Shown: positions 1 through 10,990, counted from the first letter of the stretch. The stretch: DNA of 64,000 nt from Epiperipatus broadwayi (GCA_028023455.1 JAQFVV010012490.1:4528576-4592575); one strand, 5' to 3'. The notes: a model not told the origin generated them from the letters alone. Translations and numbers: made by a program.

Positions 1-180
1 ATTACCACAGAGTTTAAATAGAAATAGTACTATTATATTTGGTGTTTGGCAAAAGATTGCCATACACTGATAATGTCAATTATGGCAGAAGTATATGCTA
101 AGCTGAGATTATTTAAATTTTCCATCAAATATTGCAACTAGAAAGATTATAATAATTTCTATAGTGAAATTAATATTATT

Positions 181-365
181 CATTAAAACTAATCAACACT
201 TAGATAATGCCAATATCATTAACAGTCAACAATTTCAACCCGTTGTCAAGGCAACTTTCTTTTAACAACAAAGGTGGGATATCTTTATTTGTCATCCAAT
301 ATATTTATATAAACACTAAAAATTGCAACTTGACCACAGAGATTGAAATTATTGATACAAAGAAG
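181..365. repeat. Dispersed direct copy of the foldback repeat
   Basis: This stretch is a diverged direct copy of the left arm of the hairpin at 530-856. Both share the order of blocks around AACCCGTTGTCAAGG / AACCTGTTGTCAAG, TTTATATAAACACTAAA / TTTATATAGGCACTAAA, and GAGATTGAAATTATTGATAC. It has no coding content. It is probably an older or truncated copy of the same non-autonomous element; bases 1-180 and 366-529 hold only AT-rich sequence with short echoes of the same family. Confidence 0.6.
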
Positions 366-529
366 TTTAAATAAAATCTTTTTAACCAGGTAAATATAAC
401 CAGTTTTGAATGCAGACTAATAAATAGTCATTTATATCATTACAAATTGCAATTTTAATTTTCAAATTTCACCCAAAGTATTACTTAAATAATAAGTGTA
501 ATAATGCTCAAGGCTAAATGGGTTTATAA

Positions 530-856
530 GTAATCATTAAAACCAGTCAACAGTTAGACAATTCCAATATCAATAACAATGTCCAATCTCAACCTGTTGT
601 CAAGATCTTTTAACAATAAAAGTAGAATCCCACCTTTATTTATGGTCCATTATATTTATATAGGCACTAAAGATTGCAATTTCACCACAGAGATTGAAAT
701 TATTGATACAAAGAAATTGCAATCTTTAATGTCTATATAAATATATGACCATAAATAAAAGGGAGATCCCATCTTTATTGTTAAAAGATTGCCTTGACAA
801 CAGATTGAGATTGTTTATTATTATTGGAATTGTCTATGTATTGATTGGTTATAATG
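530..856. mobile_element. Foldback (hairpin) non-autonomous element
   Basis: The left arm (about 530-682) is repeated in reverse complement by the right arm (about 714-856). Examples are AGACAATTCCAATA against TATTGGAATTGTCTA, and AAAGATTGCAATTT against AAATTGCAATCTTT. About 30 bp of loop separates the arms. Two ~150-bp arms around a short loop are typical of foldback or MITE-like elements. No ORF is present. The superfamily is not recognisable, and a target duplication could not be fixed because the flanks are simple AT sequence. Confidence 0.65.
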
Positions 857-1439
857 AGTATATATTGTAGTGGAATGGTCGTAATAAATGCATTACCTGA
901 TTCCTAACAACACAACTGGACAATGTCTAGTCTAGTCCTAATAAGTGGTTGTTAATTGTAATGGAATGGAACAAAATGACTATTTGCATCTCTCATTTTA
1001 TTTGTACATTGAGGTGATGGTTCACCAGTTATAAATATATCACATTAGACAGTATGCTTAGCTTAACTCTGATATATACCATTACCATATGGTTGTACTT
1101 TAGGTTCTCGATGTAATGGGTTTTCATATTCCCATTACTCCTTGGTATTCAAACTCCATTTTTATATGCATGATTCTAATAAGCTAGCTTGATGATTACC
1201 ATAAGTTTGATATAAAGCTAAAAATATTTACATCTGAGTTATGTGTATGATATCGCAGTAATAATGGAAAGTTAGATAAATGATATGGCATGGATAATGG
1301 AAAGTTACATAAATGGGTACATTAGTATTAAAGCTGCAATATAGTCGATGTAGCCTTGGGGAATAGGAGGCCTTTTAACACCACAGTAAATGTGTAATGT
1401 CATGACAATGAAATTGAAACAAAATAATCCTTACGATAT
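857..1439. other. AT-rich spacer, nothing recognised
   Basis: No coding potential, RNA gene or repeat structure is recognised here. The only local repetition is a short duplicated phrase near 1262-1312 (ATAATGGAAAGTTA twice). Confidence 0.4.
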
Positions 1440-1813
1440 GTGACAAAATGTGTTTTCCCTTATCAACGTGATTTTTTTATTTTTGCAATACTTCACATTT
1501 TCAGTTATTGTCTAGATTTTGTTGTGATTTTAATTGCATATACAACAATTCATTCTTTGTGGATTTCAGATCAGTTGATTGAAAAAATTAATTTTAGAAA
1601 TAGGTTAAAATGTTCTGCCAGTTCAATTGTCTTAAAGCAGATTAATAAAGAAATTAATTGTGATATTAAAATAGCAAAATTGAATTATTATAGGGAATTT
1701 CTTTGTAATAAAAATGTTTCTTTGAAGTGGAAAGCAATAAACTCTTTGGTTAAAAAATTTCTAATTAAATTACTTATGTTAAGAATAATGAGGTACAAGG
1801 TAATGAAAAATAA

Positions 1814-2861
1814 GTGGCTGATTTTTTAAATAATTTCTTTGTATATAGAACACACATAGAACCATCTATTAATGATATGACTTTTACACTTGTTTCTGAT
1901 ACTTTCTTTTGTTCAGATGTTTCTGATGTTCAGTTATCACATCTAATTCATGATTTAAAAAATGTTCGCTCTTCTGGATTTGATAAATTAACATCCCAAA
2001 TTGTGAAAGATAATAAATTAGCTTTTATACCTGTATTAGTTTACTTGTTTAACCTATTTTATCTTCTTGTATATTTCCTGAATGTTTGAAAGTAGGAGTT
2101 ATTACACACATTTTAAAAAAGGTGATCCATTGATTATTAGCAATTATAGACCTATTTTTATAATATCTGTTGTTGCTAAATTATTTGAGATGGCAGTTAA
2201 GGATAAGGTGATGTCATTTTTGAATGTTTATAAAGTGGTTTCTGTGTATCAGTTTGGCTTTGTTGTTGGAAAGAGTATTGTAAATAATGTGAAATTATCA
2301 TTGTATAAGGGTCTCAAGACAACAGCTGTTTATTTGGATTTGTCCAAGGCATTCAACTCTGTTAATCATACAGTTTTGTTACATCGTTTGTGTTCATATG
2401 GTTTTAGAGGTCATTTTGCTTTTTGGTTGTTAAGTTACATGAAGGATAGGAGACAGGCTATTAAAATACGTAGTATTATTGGTGATTTTGGGTTAGTTAA
2501 TCATGGTGTTCCACAAGGTTCTGTACTTGGCCCTATACTGTTTTTAATTTATATAAATGACATCTTTAATTTATCTTTGAATTCAAAGATTTATGAGTTT
2601 GCTGATGATATTGCTTTGTCTTGTGATGCTATTTCATATAGTATTCTGGAGCAATTGATTAATAAAGATCTAGAATTAATAAGTAACTGGCTTATGATAA
2701 ATCATTTAACTGTTAATTGTAATAAAACCAGAGGTATTCTATTCTCTTATAAACACTGCACACATTCAATTAGTATTAGGATTTGTGATCAGTATAATGT
2801 TCATTCAAAAATATTTATACATGTTGTAACATTAGTGTTGTTGATAATTATTGCTATTTAG
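1814..2861 (+). pseudogene. Reverse transcriptase domain of non-LTR element
   Basis: The domain order is that of the CR1/Jockey group. KKGDP...SNYRP is the fingers motif. YLDLSKAFNSVNH is RT motif A, where KAFDSVNH is usual and the catalytic Asp position reads Asn here. GVPQGSVLGPILFLIYINDI is motif B. FADDIALS is motif C with both catalytic aspartates kept. The sequence is split by a frameshift between the fingers (1814-2089) and palm (2082-2861) parts, and a further frameshift near 2820-2858 leads into the C-terminal part. In life the protein would nick target DNA and copy its own RNA onto the primer. This copy cannot encode a full enzyme. Confidence 0.85.
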
Positions 2862-3388
2862 GCATCTATATTGATTCAAGGTTATCTTGGTCTAAGCACA
2901 TTGTCTACTTATGTTCTCGATTACATAAAATTAATCATTTATTTTATTATCTGATGAAATTCATACCTAGATCTACTTTGATGACTATATATTTTGCTTG
3001 TTATCAGAGTATATTATATTATAATATTTTCATTTGGGGTGGCTCTACTGATTACTCACTATCTCAATTATATACTTTGCAAAATTATACAATGTGTATT
3101 ATTTTTGGTAGACCTAGATTGACCTCTATGTGAGATATATATGTCAATTCTGGTGTATTATCTGTTTCTAAACTATATAAGTTTAGAATTGTCATTGATA
3201 TATATTGTCATCATTTTTTACTGTGTCGTAAAGTATCAATTATAAATACCCGCTTGACTAAAAAATTTAGTTACAATGGACTCAGGCTCTTTAATTCTTT
3301 TGTTACTGACTGTTCAATTGATGTTGATAATTTATCTTTTTATATTTTTAAAAAATATTTAAAATTTTGGTTATTGTCTCATGTGTAA
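2858..3388 (+). pseudogene. C-terminal region of the non-LTR ORF2
   Basis: Reading from 2858 gives about 177 codons ending at TAA 3386-3388, with one internal TGA at 3131-3133. It begins LGIYIDSRLSWSKHI, the standard block just after the RT domain of CR1/Jockey/Rex elements (LG...D..L.W..H), and continues with a thumb-like helix-rich region. It is out of frame with the RT palm by a frameshift near 2820-2858. It belongs with the RT upstream as one broken ORF2. Confidence 0.75.
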
Positions 3389-3660
3389 TATATTGATTAA
3401 TTAATATGTATATATTTTATTTAATATGTATATGTATATCTTTTTGGTTGTATTTATTCTTATATTATTTGTTTTGGTTTACTTGTTTTAGTATCTATAG
3501 TAATGTATTTTATTATTATTATTGTTATTTTTGTTGGTATTTTTGTTTTTGGTTTGTAATTAATAATTTAAGAAAGACTTCTAGCACAAGTTTATCTTGT
3601 TTGGAGTATTTCTCTTTTTTATATGTATTGTTTGATTAATAATAAATAAAAAATAAAATT

Positions 3661-5282
3661 TTTCTTCTTCATCATCATCATCAAAGAATTTTATTAAACA
3701 AATGTTACATAGATTTACAACAAAAGGTTGCATTCTGTTACATAGGCAATCATATGAACTTTGGAACAAGTTCTAAATTTTAAATTCAATTGTATTTTAT
3801 AGTTTATATAATCTTTGATGGTGATTCTGTTATAGGTTTGATAGTTGTCTTATGAGTGACCATGTTGCTGCTGCAATATCTGGAGGGCTAATCTTGTAAT
3901 CCTATTTTTTTATTTGTTGAAGTTTTTTTGTATTTTTATTGGATGTCTTCTTGTATTGTTACCAAATGTAAATGAGCATCTCATGTACCAGTATGCACAT
4001 AGTAGAAAAGTTATTACTCATATTGTTGGGGTACAGTTTTTTTTAAGGATTGTAATATGTTTATTATTGATATATTTCTCCTTTGGTAGGTTTCTATTAA
4101 TAGTTTAAGTATATTAGATAAACTTGTGCCTGAGTAGAATATATACTGTTGCGTTTTTTCTGCTGTGTGGCATAGATTGCAAAAAGGATTAATGTTTTTA
4201 TATAGACGTTTGTATTGGAGGAAATATGATGTTGGTAATGCATAAAGGTTTATTTTTAATATAAAATCAAAATATTTTTATTCTCATGACCATTTTTTAA
4301 ATTTTTTTAGTAATTGATTATTGCTAATTCCAGGCATTGTTGTTTGTGTGTCTTGAGGATTTTCTGTGTATAATAGTTTGTAAATTTCTAGTATGAATAT
4401 TTGTATGTTGATTCAATGTTAATTTGAGTAGATATTGTTGTAACACTTTGTATTAATAATAATAAAAGGTTTAATTAAAAATAATTTACATCTATTATTA
4501 TTATTATGCACAATTATTTAGCATAATTAATTCATTTGTATGCCTTTTTTCCAAGTGATTTACTTTATATGCAAAGTTGTACACATACTTTTGTTTATTT
4601 ATATCAGAAGTCCAAAACCATTCTCAAGATGCAGCAGTATTGTCAATTAGCTCCACAATAAAAATTCATGTTGAATGTAATATATGAAAATCATCCTAAA
4701 AGATGATCATGAAGACTTTCTCTAATCTATATCATGCTGAATATTTAGGTATTTATGAAAAATATAACAAAACATCATCTCGTTCTAAATTGAATTTGAT
4801 CTTGTTATTCATTTTCTGTGCCAGCGACACATCGAAATGGATATATCAGTTGAAGTTGATTACCTAAAAAAAAAAAAAATCTATAAAATAGTTAATATAA
4901 CATGAAATATATAGAGCTTTTGTTAATTGTTGCATGAAAATAGTTAATTTTTGTTCTCCAAAACTTCTATTATTAACTGCTTCTTAGTTGCAAAACGGGA
5001 AATGAATAATATCAATATTTTTTTTTTAAATAATAGATTGTCAGCTTGCCATTACAACATTTTTGATGTAGTTTGTCCAAATCATGGACTAACTAGAATA
5101 TTTTAAATAAATATTTTTAATTATTCATTGATAATAAAAACACATATGGTATTTTTCTTTTATAATGAAGATAAATGTATTCTCAATAATCATAATCATG
5201 AAGATTTTATATATATAATATTTTTCAATGTTAAGATCCATCTGTAATATAATTTTAAACTCAAAAAATATTTTTATTTTAG
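3661..5282. other. Intergenic or intronic AT-rich sequence
   Basis: This is T-rich then A-rich sequence without recognisable genes. Short reading frames near 3914-4108 look like chance translations of AT-rich DNA. If 5283-5434 is a real exon on the plus strand, the right part is intron leading to its acceptor. Confidence 0.4.
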
Positions 5283-5434
5283 GGAGCGGTTTGATGTTCT
5301 TAGTTCTAGCAGGTGTTTCTAGCTGGCTGGTTCTTTGTTGCACCTCCGTGTTTGTTGACGAACTCCTATATGTCAGGAAATTTGTACATCCACCAAGACG
5401 ATCTCTATTAACTTGGCTTCTTGGCATTTATCCG
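5283..5434 (+). CDS. Probable exon, OST-alpha (SLC51A/TMEM184)-like
   Basis: A pyrimidine-rich tract ends in an AG at 5281-5282, and the open frame that follows encodes a hydrophobic helix (residues like MFLVLAGVSSWLVLCCTSVF). Next comes FVDELLYVRKFV, a basic PPRRSLLTWLLG stretch and IYP. The layout (membrane helix, acidic F-D/E-E turn, aromatic-basic segment, Pro/Arg-rich loop, Trp-Leu start of the next helix, Y-P) is that of the organic solute transporter alpha family, which includes TMEM184. Those are multi-pass membrane proteins; SLC51A exports bile acids and steroids. The frame enters after the first codon base and leaves in phase 0 at a weak GTAGCT donor, so the 3' end is uncertain. Base composition is visibly less AT-rich than the flanks. 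No other exon of this gene was found, so it could be a pseudogene fragment. Confidence 0.5.
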
Positions 5435-6050
5435 GTAGCTTTTGTTTTATACATACATATATATATAATGTTAAGGTTTATTATTATAAACAAATTTATG
5501 TTTTAGCTAATTTAGTTTAGTGATAAGAGTGGCTCATCAGTAAATGCTTCCTGACTGAGAAAAGTAAAAAAAATAATTTTGCTATCTGAATAGAATTTTT
5601 GCATTTGCCATTAATATTGGGGTCATGTGTTATTCTATTTGCCCCAAAAAGTAACCATAAGATTACTTAATTATTTATTGTTTAATATCATCCTGTTGTT
5701 TAGTGCAGTGGAGAGTATCAGATCCTGGGCATAAGGTCTTCAGATAACTTTCAGTTCTGGACCACATGGCATTGTAATTTTGTATGAATTCTTGAGCAAA
5801 CAGACATTCAGTCTAAAGATACTAGTTGTTAAAATGTCATTGGTCAAAAATGGACAAATGGATTAATATATATATATAACAATAAAAGTAGTAAATATAA
5901 TAATAATTAAGTATTATATACCATCTTTTAATCTGGAGAAATACTTTTGGTTAATTCCTTAACCCTCTTCAACTGCTGTTAAATTCAAAAATCAATGGAA
6001 GCAAACATCATCAAACAAAATCCTATGATCTGAATTTTAACATTAACAGT
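5435..6050. other. Spacer or intron, nothing recognised
   Basis: AT-rich sequence with a short TA-dinucleotide run near 5866-5880. There is no gene, RNA or repeat structure I can support. Confidence 0.4.
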
Positions 6051-6698
6051 TCATATACTAATTATATTGATTTTATTTCTATTTATTAAAATTGTCTTTC
6101 TTAATTTTTCTTTTATTATGATTTCTCTTTTTATGAAGAATCATAACATTTTTGATATCAAACTTATTATTTACATGTCCTTTCATGATCCAAGAAAATT
6201 GTAATGGTCATTGACTCTATTATCTTTACTTTTTACATGATTGGATAACAATTCATATTCCTTTAATTTTCTTTCAAAAAATTTGATGCATGTTACTTTT
6301 CTGCTTGACAGGTATGACATTTTTAGAATTATTCAGTTTATAAATGTTATTTGTAATACAAAATGAAATATTAAACACATGCTTATATATATCCTTAAAA
6401 AATTTCACTTAAACATTTGAAATATATGGAATAAATATCCATTTTTTATTATCAATCTTCAACTCATTTAAATCATTATAACCTTTTTTTAAATTGACAT
6501 AAATTATTGTTAATCTGTTCAATCTTATAACCAACTTCATGCAATTTCTTGGTAAATATTTCAATATTTTTTAATTTATCACACTGATAACAACATAATT
6601 TTTCATTACAAAACAAAAAAGATCTAAAACTTTCTATCTTAGATGTACAAAGTATAATAACTACTATTTACTATTGCATTGTCAAATGTATACCATAT

Positions 6699-6882
6699 AA
6701 TAATCAATTGACAAAACACTTTATTACTTTTACAATGCTTTATTATCCACTCTTTTCTTCAGTTAAGTTTCGATTGCCCCAGCAATCTTTTTCAGAACCT
6801 TATATTGAAACTGTTAACTGAAAGAAAGGGTGGATAATAAAGTATTGTAAAAGTAACAAAGTGTTTCATCAATTGATTATCT
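6699..6882. mobile_element. Palindromic MITE-like insertion in PLE-2
   Basis: Two arms of about 68 bp mirror each other. The left reads ATAATCAATTGACAAAACAC and CTTTATTATCCACTCTTT; the right repeats these in reverse complement, ending GTGTTTCATCAATTGATTAT. The centre on the minus strand contains CTGAAAAAGATTGC-TGGG-GCAATC-GAAAC, a 6-bp perfect stem flanked by hammerhead-like strands. It sits inside the 3' part of PLE-2 and carries no ORF. It may be a DNA-transposon MITE, or a PLE terminal segment arranged as an inverted repeat. Confidence 0.7.
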
Positions 6883-6929
6883 TAGACATAATTGGTACTT
6901 TTGATTTACAATTTATATATCTCCTTTTT

Positions 6930-7259
6930 TGTACATATTTTTGTCCTGTTCTTTTCAACAGTCCATTTCAAGCCATTCAAACTATTTAACTCCTCTACAA
7001 ACCAATTTATAATATTGGTATTTCCACAAACAAAAATATCATCCTAATTCCTTTTGTAAATTTTAATATCTTTAAATGTGCACATAGTTAAAATACTACT
7101 CTTATATGTAGACAAAACAAAATTGCAAACTTATGCAACAATAGGCAGGACCATATGCCAACCTTTAGACATTTTATAATGTCCACCTTCAAAAGAAGCA
7201 ACATTGTTATCATCAAAAAATTTTAAAGAATCAATAACAAATTTTATTAGATATTTACA
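6930..7259 (-). pseudogene. Penelope-type RT fragment, motifs B and C
   Basis: The minus-strand frame reads KYLIKFVIDSLKFFDDNN, then ASFEGGHYKMSKGWHM (the PLE block normally ending in a G-MG-P pattern), then NFVLSTYKSSIL, then YKRN*DDIFVCGN, and NWFVEELNSLNGLKWTVEK. The catalytic DD of RT motif C is present in a context that is usually YKRYVDDIFV, but the Val codon is replaced by a stop and another stop lies after PIVA. The order and spacing fit the palm of a Penelope-like RT with its RYVDD-type motif. It is a dead fragment. Confidence 0.65.
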
Positions 7260-7284
7260 AACACCGTTACTTTTTAACTACTTC

Positions 7285-8690
7285 GGTCCAAAATGCCATA
7301 TTGAATTTTTTAAAATACTGACCTGAGACACAATTTTCACAATAACTTCAGTTTTAATTATGTTAGAGCAAAAAAAATTACATTAATAGAAACTAGAAAA
7401 ACTAAGGAAAACAATAAGTCTAAGATAAATAATGATAACCATTTAAAAAATAAGCAAACAAAGAAATTTGAACATTCGAAATAATTATTACTTTATTGTT
7501 TGTTCATAATTTTTAATTCATCATGAACTAACGTTAAATTACAACTTCAGTTATAATTTCTTTGTATTCCTCACAAAATTATCTTTCAAAACATGTATAC
7601 TATATCTTACCTGAGATAATCCATAGCTTTAGAATCTCCAAAATATGTCGCATATGAATTCTTCATTTTTATCTTGTACTCCAAAAATTCCAAATGTCAA
7701 AGACATCTATAAAGATTCATTCTAATAAAAGATACAAAAGAAATCATCATAGCAATTGGCTTCTTGGCTATCTAAAACTAGAAATTGTATGCTACTGTCT
7801 GTATCACTGATAAAATGAGTTTCATCTCTTCATTTTATATTTTTTTGTGTACATCAGTGATGTTTCTATTCTTTATGGACATCAGTGATGTTTATATTCT
7901 TTATGCACACAAGTCAAGTCATGCTATCTTGTTATATTTATTGTATCACATAGATATAATTTATTTGCATATAGTCCATTTGTTAGCTATAGACTTGAAA
8001 ATAATGTGATGGAACATATAGCAAAACCAGAGTGACTCCAAAACATGAGTATAAAGGCATAAACAAGAATCAGAATTTGATTATTTGCCTGCATATGCAG
8101 TCTTTCTATACATTTTATTATTAGTTTTGTAACTCATTACTTGTAAACACAAACATATCATATAAACTTAATAATAAATAATAAATTATTAAACTTTTTG
8201 AAAATCATTATTTTTATAAAATAAATGGATTAGAACTTTAGAAAATTACGGTAGATATGAATTCTATATGAGCATAAATAAATATATAATTTATAGAAAC
8301 ACATACCAACTACAAACTAAAATGAATAAAAATTATCATTATTTCAAAAAATTAAAAAAAAAAATTAAAATCTTATACTTACGAGCCTGTTACGTTGAAG
8401 CTCCATCATAGGCCTTGTTTGTGAATAACATCCTATAAATGCTGATTTGAAGGCGGGGATATATTTTCTATCTTTATTGCTTTGTGAAAATTACAAAATT
8501 AATGAAAAAACACACAAAAAAATTAAATACTCTTCTTGATCAAAACTGCTGTAAAATATCCAAATTTCATTGGATTTTTTTGTGGTAGACATCTTTGGAA
8601 TCACATGACAGAGAGCTATCAAATATCCATATTTTGGTTGATGTCATGCTTATATTTTTTACGTCAGGAAAGAAAGAAAACAACATATCA
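7285..8690 (-). repeat. Dispersed repeat copy A (splice-site-like exons)
   Basis: This is about 1.4 kb, similar in reverse complement to 9925-10990 and 28700-30385. Shared landmarks in order on the minus strand are: CAAACAAGGCCTATGATGG followed by a GTAAGT; one unit of the 75-bp motif seen four times in copy C; TTTATAG followed by ATGYCTTTGACATTT and ending at GATTATCTCAG before GTAAGA; then AAAACTGAAGTTATTGTG and a common end near AGTTAA. It lies between two RT fragments of PLE-2, so it is either an insertion or an intron-bearing internal part of that element. The frame at 7785-8009 on the plus strand is not convincing. Confidence 0.6.
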
Positions 8691-8889
8691 ATCAATTAAA
8701 AAAGACGCTCGTCTTATGTTTAATTATTTTTATGGAATACACTCTATCAATAGAACCATACATTTCTGTTACATCTAATGAAGCAGTAACATCATTCTCA
8801 TTAATCACTATATTTTTAATTCTATCGGTAAATATACATTCCTTAGTAGTAACAATTATTTTTAATTTTTTATTTTGACTGAAAAACAT
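8690..8889 (-). pseudogene. Penelope-type RT fragment, motif A
   Basis: The minus-strand frame contains NENDVTASLDVTEMYGSID, matching the PLE RT motif A pattern (L-S-D-V-x-x-M/L-F/Y-T/G-S/N-I/V) with its catalytic Asp. A preceding basic region follows FSKSMFFSQNKKLK. The frame stops at 8690 before the rest of the palm, which resumes at about 7259 beyond repeat copy A. It therefore belongs to the same decayed element as 6930-7259. Confidence 0.6.
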
Positions 8890-9000
8890 TGATTTAGAAA
8901 AATTCTTGATTGTTTAGATAAATAATGGAAATTTTAATTGTGTTAAAAAATTTTTATAATTTTTTCTTAAACTGTTATATTTTTAAACCATTACTCACTA

Positions 9001-9371
9001 TAATTAATTATTTGCTTTTTCTCTCAACCACTTTACATCATTATTAAGAATTTAATGCTATCTGACAATTGCACTTACAAACAATATTTTAAAACCATTT
9101 GCTTTCAAACAGCGCATTGCACATTCATGTGCTGATTTGCTGAAATATTTGTATTCTTTTTTTAAATTGTGGAAAAACTGGGTGGACTACGCATGTGGCT
9201 ACACCTTCACTCTCTATGCCTTTTTTTTTCTCTTTCAGTAAGTATATGCCATATTTTTCTCTGACAAAAAATGAATTTCCTATTAATTTTTTATGAATAA
9301 AGTCAATTATTATTATTATTTTTTCTCAATTTATTACATTATATGGGAAAAATAGTACGTAAATAAAACAA
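9001..9371. other. Spacer upstream of possible exon 9372
   Basis: AT-rich sequence with a moderately less AT-rich patch at 9090-9245. No definite promoter is seen; a (TTA)n run lies at 9307-9322. Confidence 0.35.
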
Positions 9372-9623
9372 ATGGCAGAAATGGATTCAGAAACAGATTC
9401 TACCAGCTCCAAAACGTTTGCTATTTCTAGGCCCTTTGATTCTGAGGATAGTGTTATGTCCAGCAATTTAGAATCTTTTGCTTTGATATCAGAAGAAGAA
9501 GAAACCCCATTATCAGCCAAAAAGCAAAAAAAAAAAAAACCAAATGTATCTGCGAAAGTTAGCAGTAGACCAGGCCCTTCATCCAGTAATAATAATATGC
9601 CTTCGAACATAAGTGCAGAACAG
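9372..9623 (+). CDS. Possible first coding exon, acidic protein with NLS
   Basis: ATG at 9372 (context ACAAATGG) opens 84 codons that end exactly at a strong donor, CAG followed by GTAAGTAT (9621-9628), in phase 0. The peptide starts MAEMDSETDSTSS and has acidic Ser-rich stretches (SEDSVMSSN, SEEEETP). A lysine cluster (KKQKKKKP, residues about 50-57) could be a nuclear localisation signal, and a Ser/Pro/Asn-rich tail follows. Reading past the donor continues to 9719 and includes FTKTPGLKFF, followed by a second donor-like GTGAGT at 9675. Acidic N-termini of this kind are common in domesticated or active DNA transposases (piggyBac-like among others) and in nuclear regulators; the family is not identified. 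Coding use is plausible but unproven. Confidence 0.4.
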
Positions 9624-9924
9624 GTAAGTATAGACAATTTTACAAAGACTCCAGGTTTGAAGTTCTTTATTACAGGTGAGTATTTTATTTTAGACTTTTT
9701 TAATGTATTATTTGATTAAAAAATGTGTGCAAAAATTGTAGTATATAAATTATATAATATTAAATCATTTATGCTCTTTATTATACAATATATAATTTTT
9801 TTTTATAACAAAAGTGGTTTTTATATTGTGTCTATTATACAATATATAAATTTGTAACAAAAGTGCTTTTATACCATGTAATTTTGGGTCTCTGATCCAA
9901 GTTTGGACCAACCTTATTTTATAG

Positions 9925-10990
9925 ACATAAATGATTATCAAAAGGTTTAATGATTTATTATGTTTGTATTTGTGTTTGCATGTTTGTGTTTGTATAACAG
10001 TAATGATTTACATATATAGAGCAGTGCAATGTAAAAATAAAATGATTATCAAATGTACAGAAAGGTTTCAATTGATAAAGCTATCATAAAATTTACTGGG
10101 CATAATACCATGTGAAAATATAAACACTTAAAACCAATAAAGAGAGATTTCAAATGGTGGTGTAGTGATAACCACAATGGTTATGCATATATCACATGGA
10201 ATTGTATGCAGGCAAAGAATCAAATTCTGATTCTTGCATGCTTTGATACTCATGCTGTGAAATCAGTAGTTTTGCCACATCTTGTATCACATTATTTTCA
10301 AGTCTATAGCTAGCAAATGAGCTATATGCATATAAATTATATCTCTGTGGGACAATAAATATAACAAGATAGCATCACTGGTATACATAGACAATATAAA
10401 AATCTCTGATGTATACAAAAAATATAAAATGAAATGAAACTCATCAGTGATACAGACAGTAACCTACAATTTCTAGTTTTAGATAGACAATAAGCCAATT
10501 GTTATGATGACAAATGCATATCCACCTTCTGGAAATGATTTGTTTTGTATCTTTTATTAGGATGAATCTTTTCCTTATAGATGCCTTTGAGATTTGTCAA
10601 CTTTTAAGATAAAAATGAAGAATTCTTATGCAAATACTTTTGGAGATTCTGAAGCTATGGATTATCAAGTGAGAAGTATTATATATGGTTTGAAAGATAA
10701 TTTTGTGAGGAATACAAAGAAATTATCAATGAAGATGTAATTTAAACTTAATTAATGATAAATTAGAAATTATGAACAAATAGTAAAGTAATAATTATGT
10801 CGGATGTTGAATATATTTTTTTTTTCATATTTTTTAAATTGTAATCACTATTTGTCTTAGCCTTAATGTTTTTCTTAGTTTTTCTAGTTTCTATCAATTT
10901 AAAGTTTTTTGCTTTAACATGATTAAAACTGAAGTTATTGTGAAAATTGTTTCTCAAGTCAGATTTTAAAAAAATTCAATATCGCGGCCT
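9925..10990 (+). repeat. Dispersed repeat copy B
   Basis: Direct-strand copy of the family also found at 7285-8690 (reverse) and 28700-30385 (direct). It is recognised by CAAATTCTGATTCTTG, TTATTTTCAAGTCTATAGCTAGC, the exon-like ATGCCTTTGAGATTT segment before GATTATCAAGTGAG, AAAACTGAAGTTATTGTG, and the common end near AAGTTAA at about 11000. It lacks the 5' part present in copies A and C. No intact ORF. Confidence 0.6.

Larger units (their letters stand above)
1440..3660 (+). mobile_element. Jockey/CR1-group non-LTR retrotransposon, broken
   Basis: This stretch holds the RT and C-terminal part of a non-LTR retrotransposon ORF2, spread over at least three reading frames. A linker region (1440-1829) is followed by a frame change near 1814-1825, then RT fingers (1814-2089), then the RT palm (2082-2861), then the thumb/C-terminal region in another frame (2858-3388) with an internal TGA at 3131. 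The endonuclease domain is not recognised upstream, so the copy looks 5'-truncated. The 3' UTR is T-rich and seems to end near 3632-3690 in an A-rich run and a (TCA)n-like stretch. The clade assignment is from motif style only. It is a dead copy. Confidence 0.8.
6051..9000 (-). mobile_element. Divergent Penelope-like element (PLE-2), decayed
   Basis: Read on the minus strand, the region gives RT pieces of Penelope type in the right order. Motif A lies at 8690-8889 and the motif B/C region at 6930-7259. Between them is the dispersed repeat described at 7285-8690. Further 3' (6699-6882) is a palindromic insertion, then a lysine/isoleucine-rich region down to about 6050 with many stops. No GIY-YIG endonuclease was recognised, so the copy is either of an EN-less type or has lost it. 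The outer limits are estimates. PLEs copy themselves through an RT related to telomerase. This copy is inactive. Confidence 0.65.
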
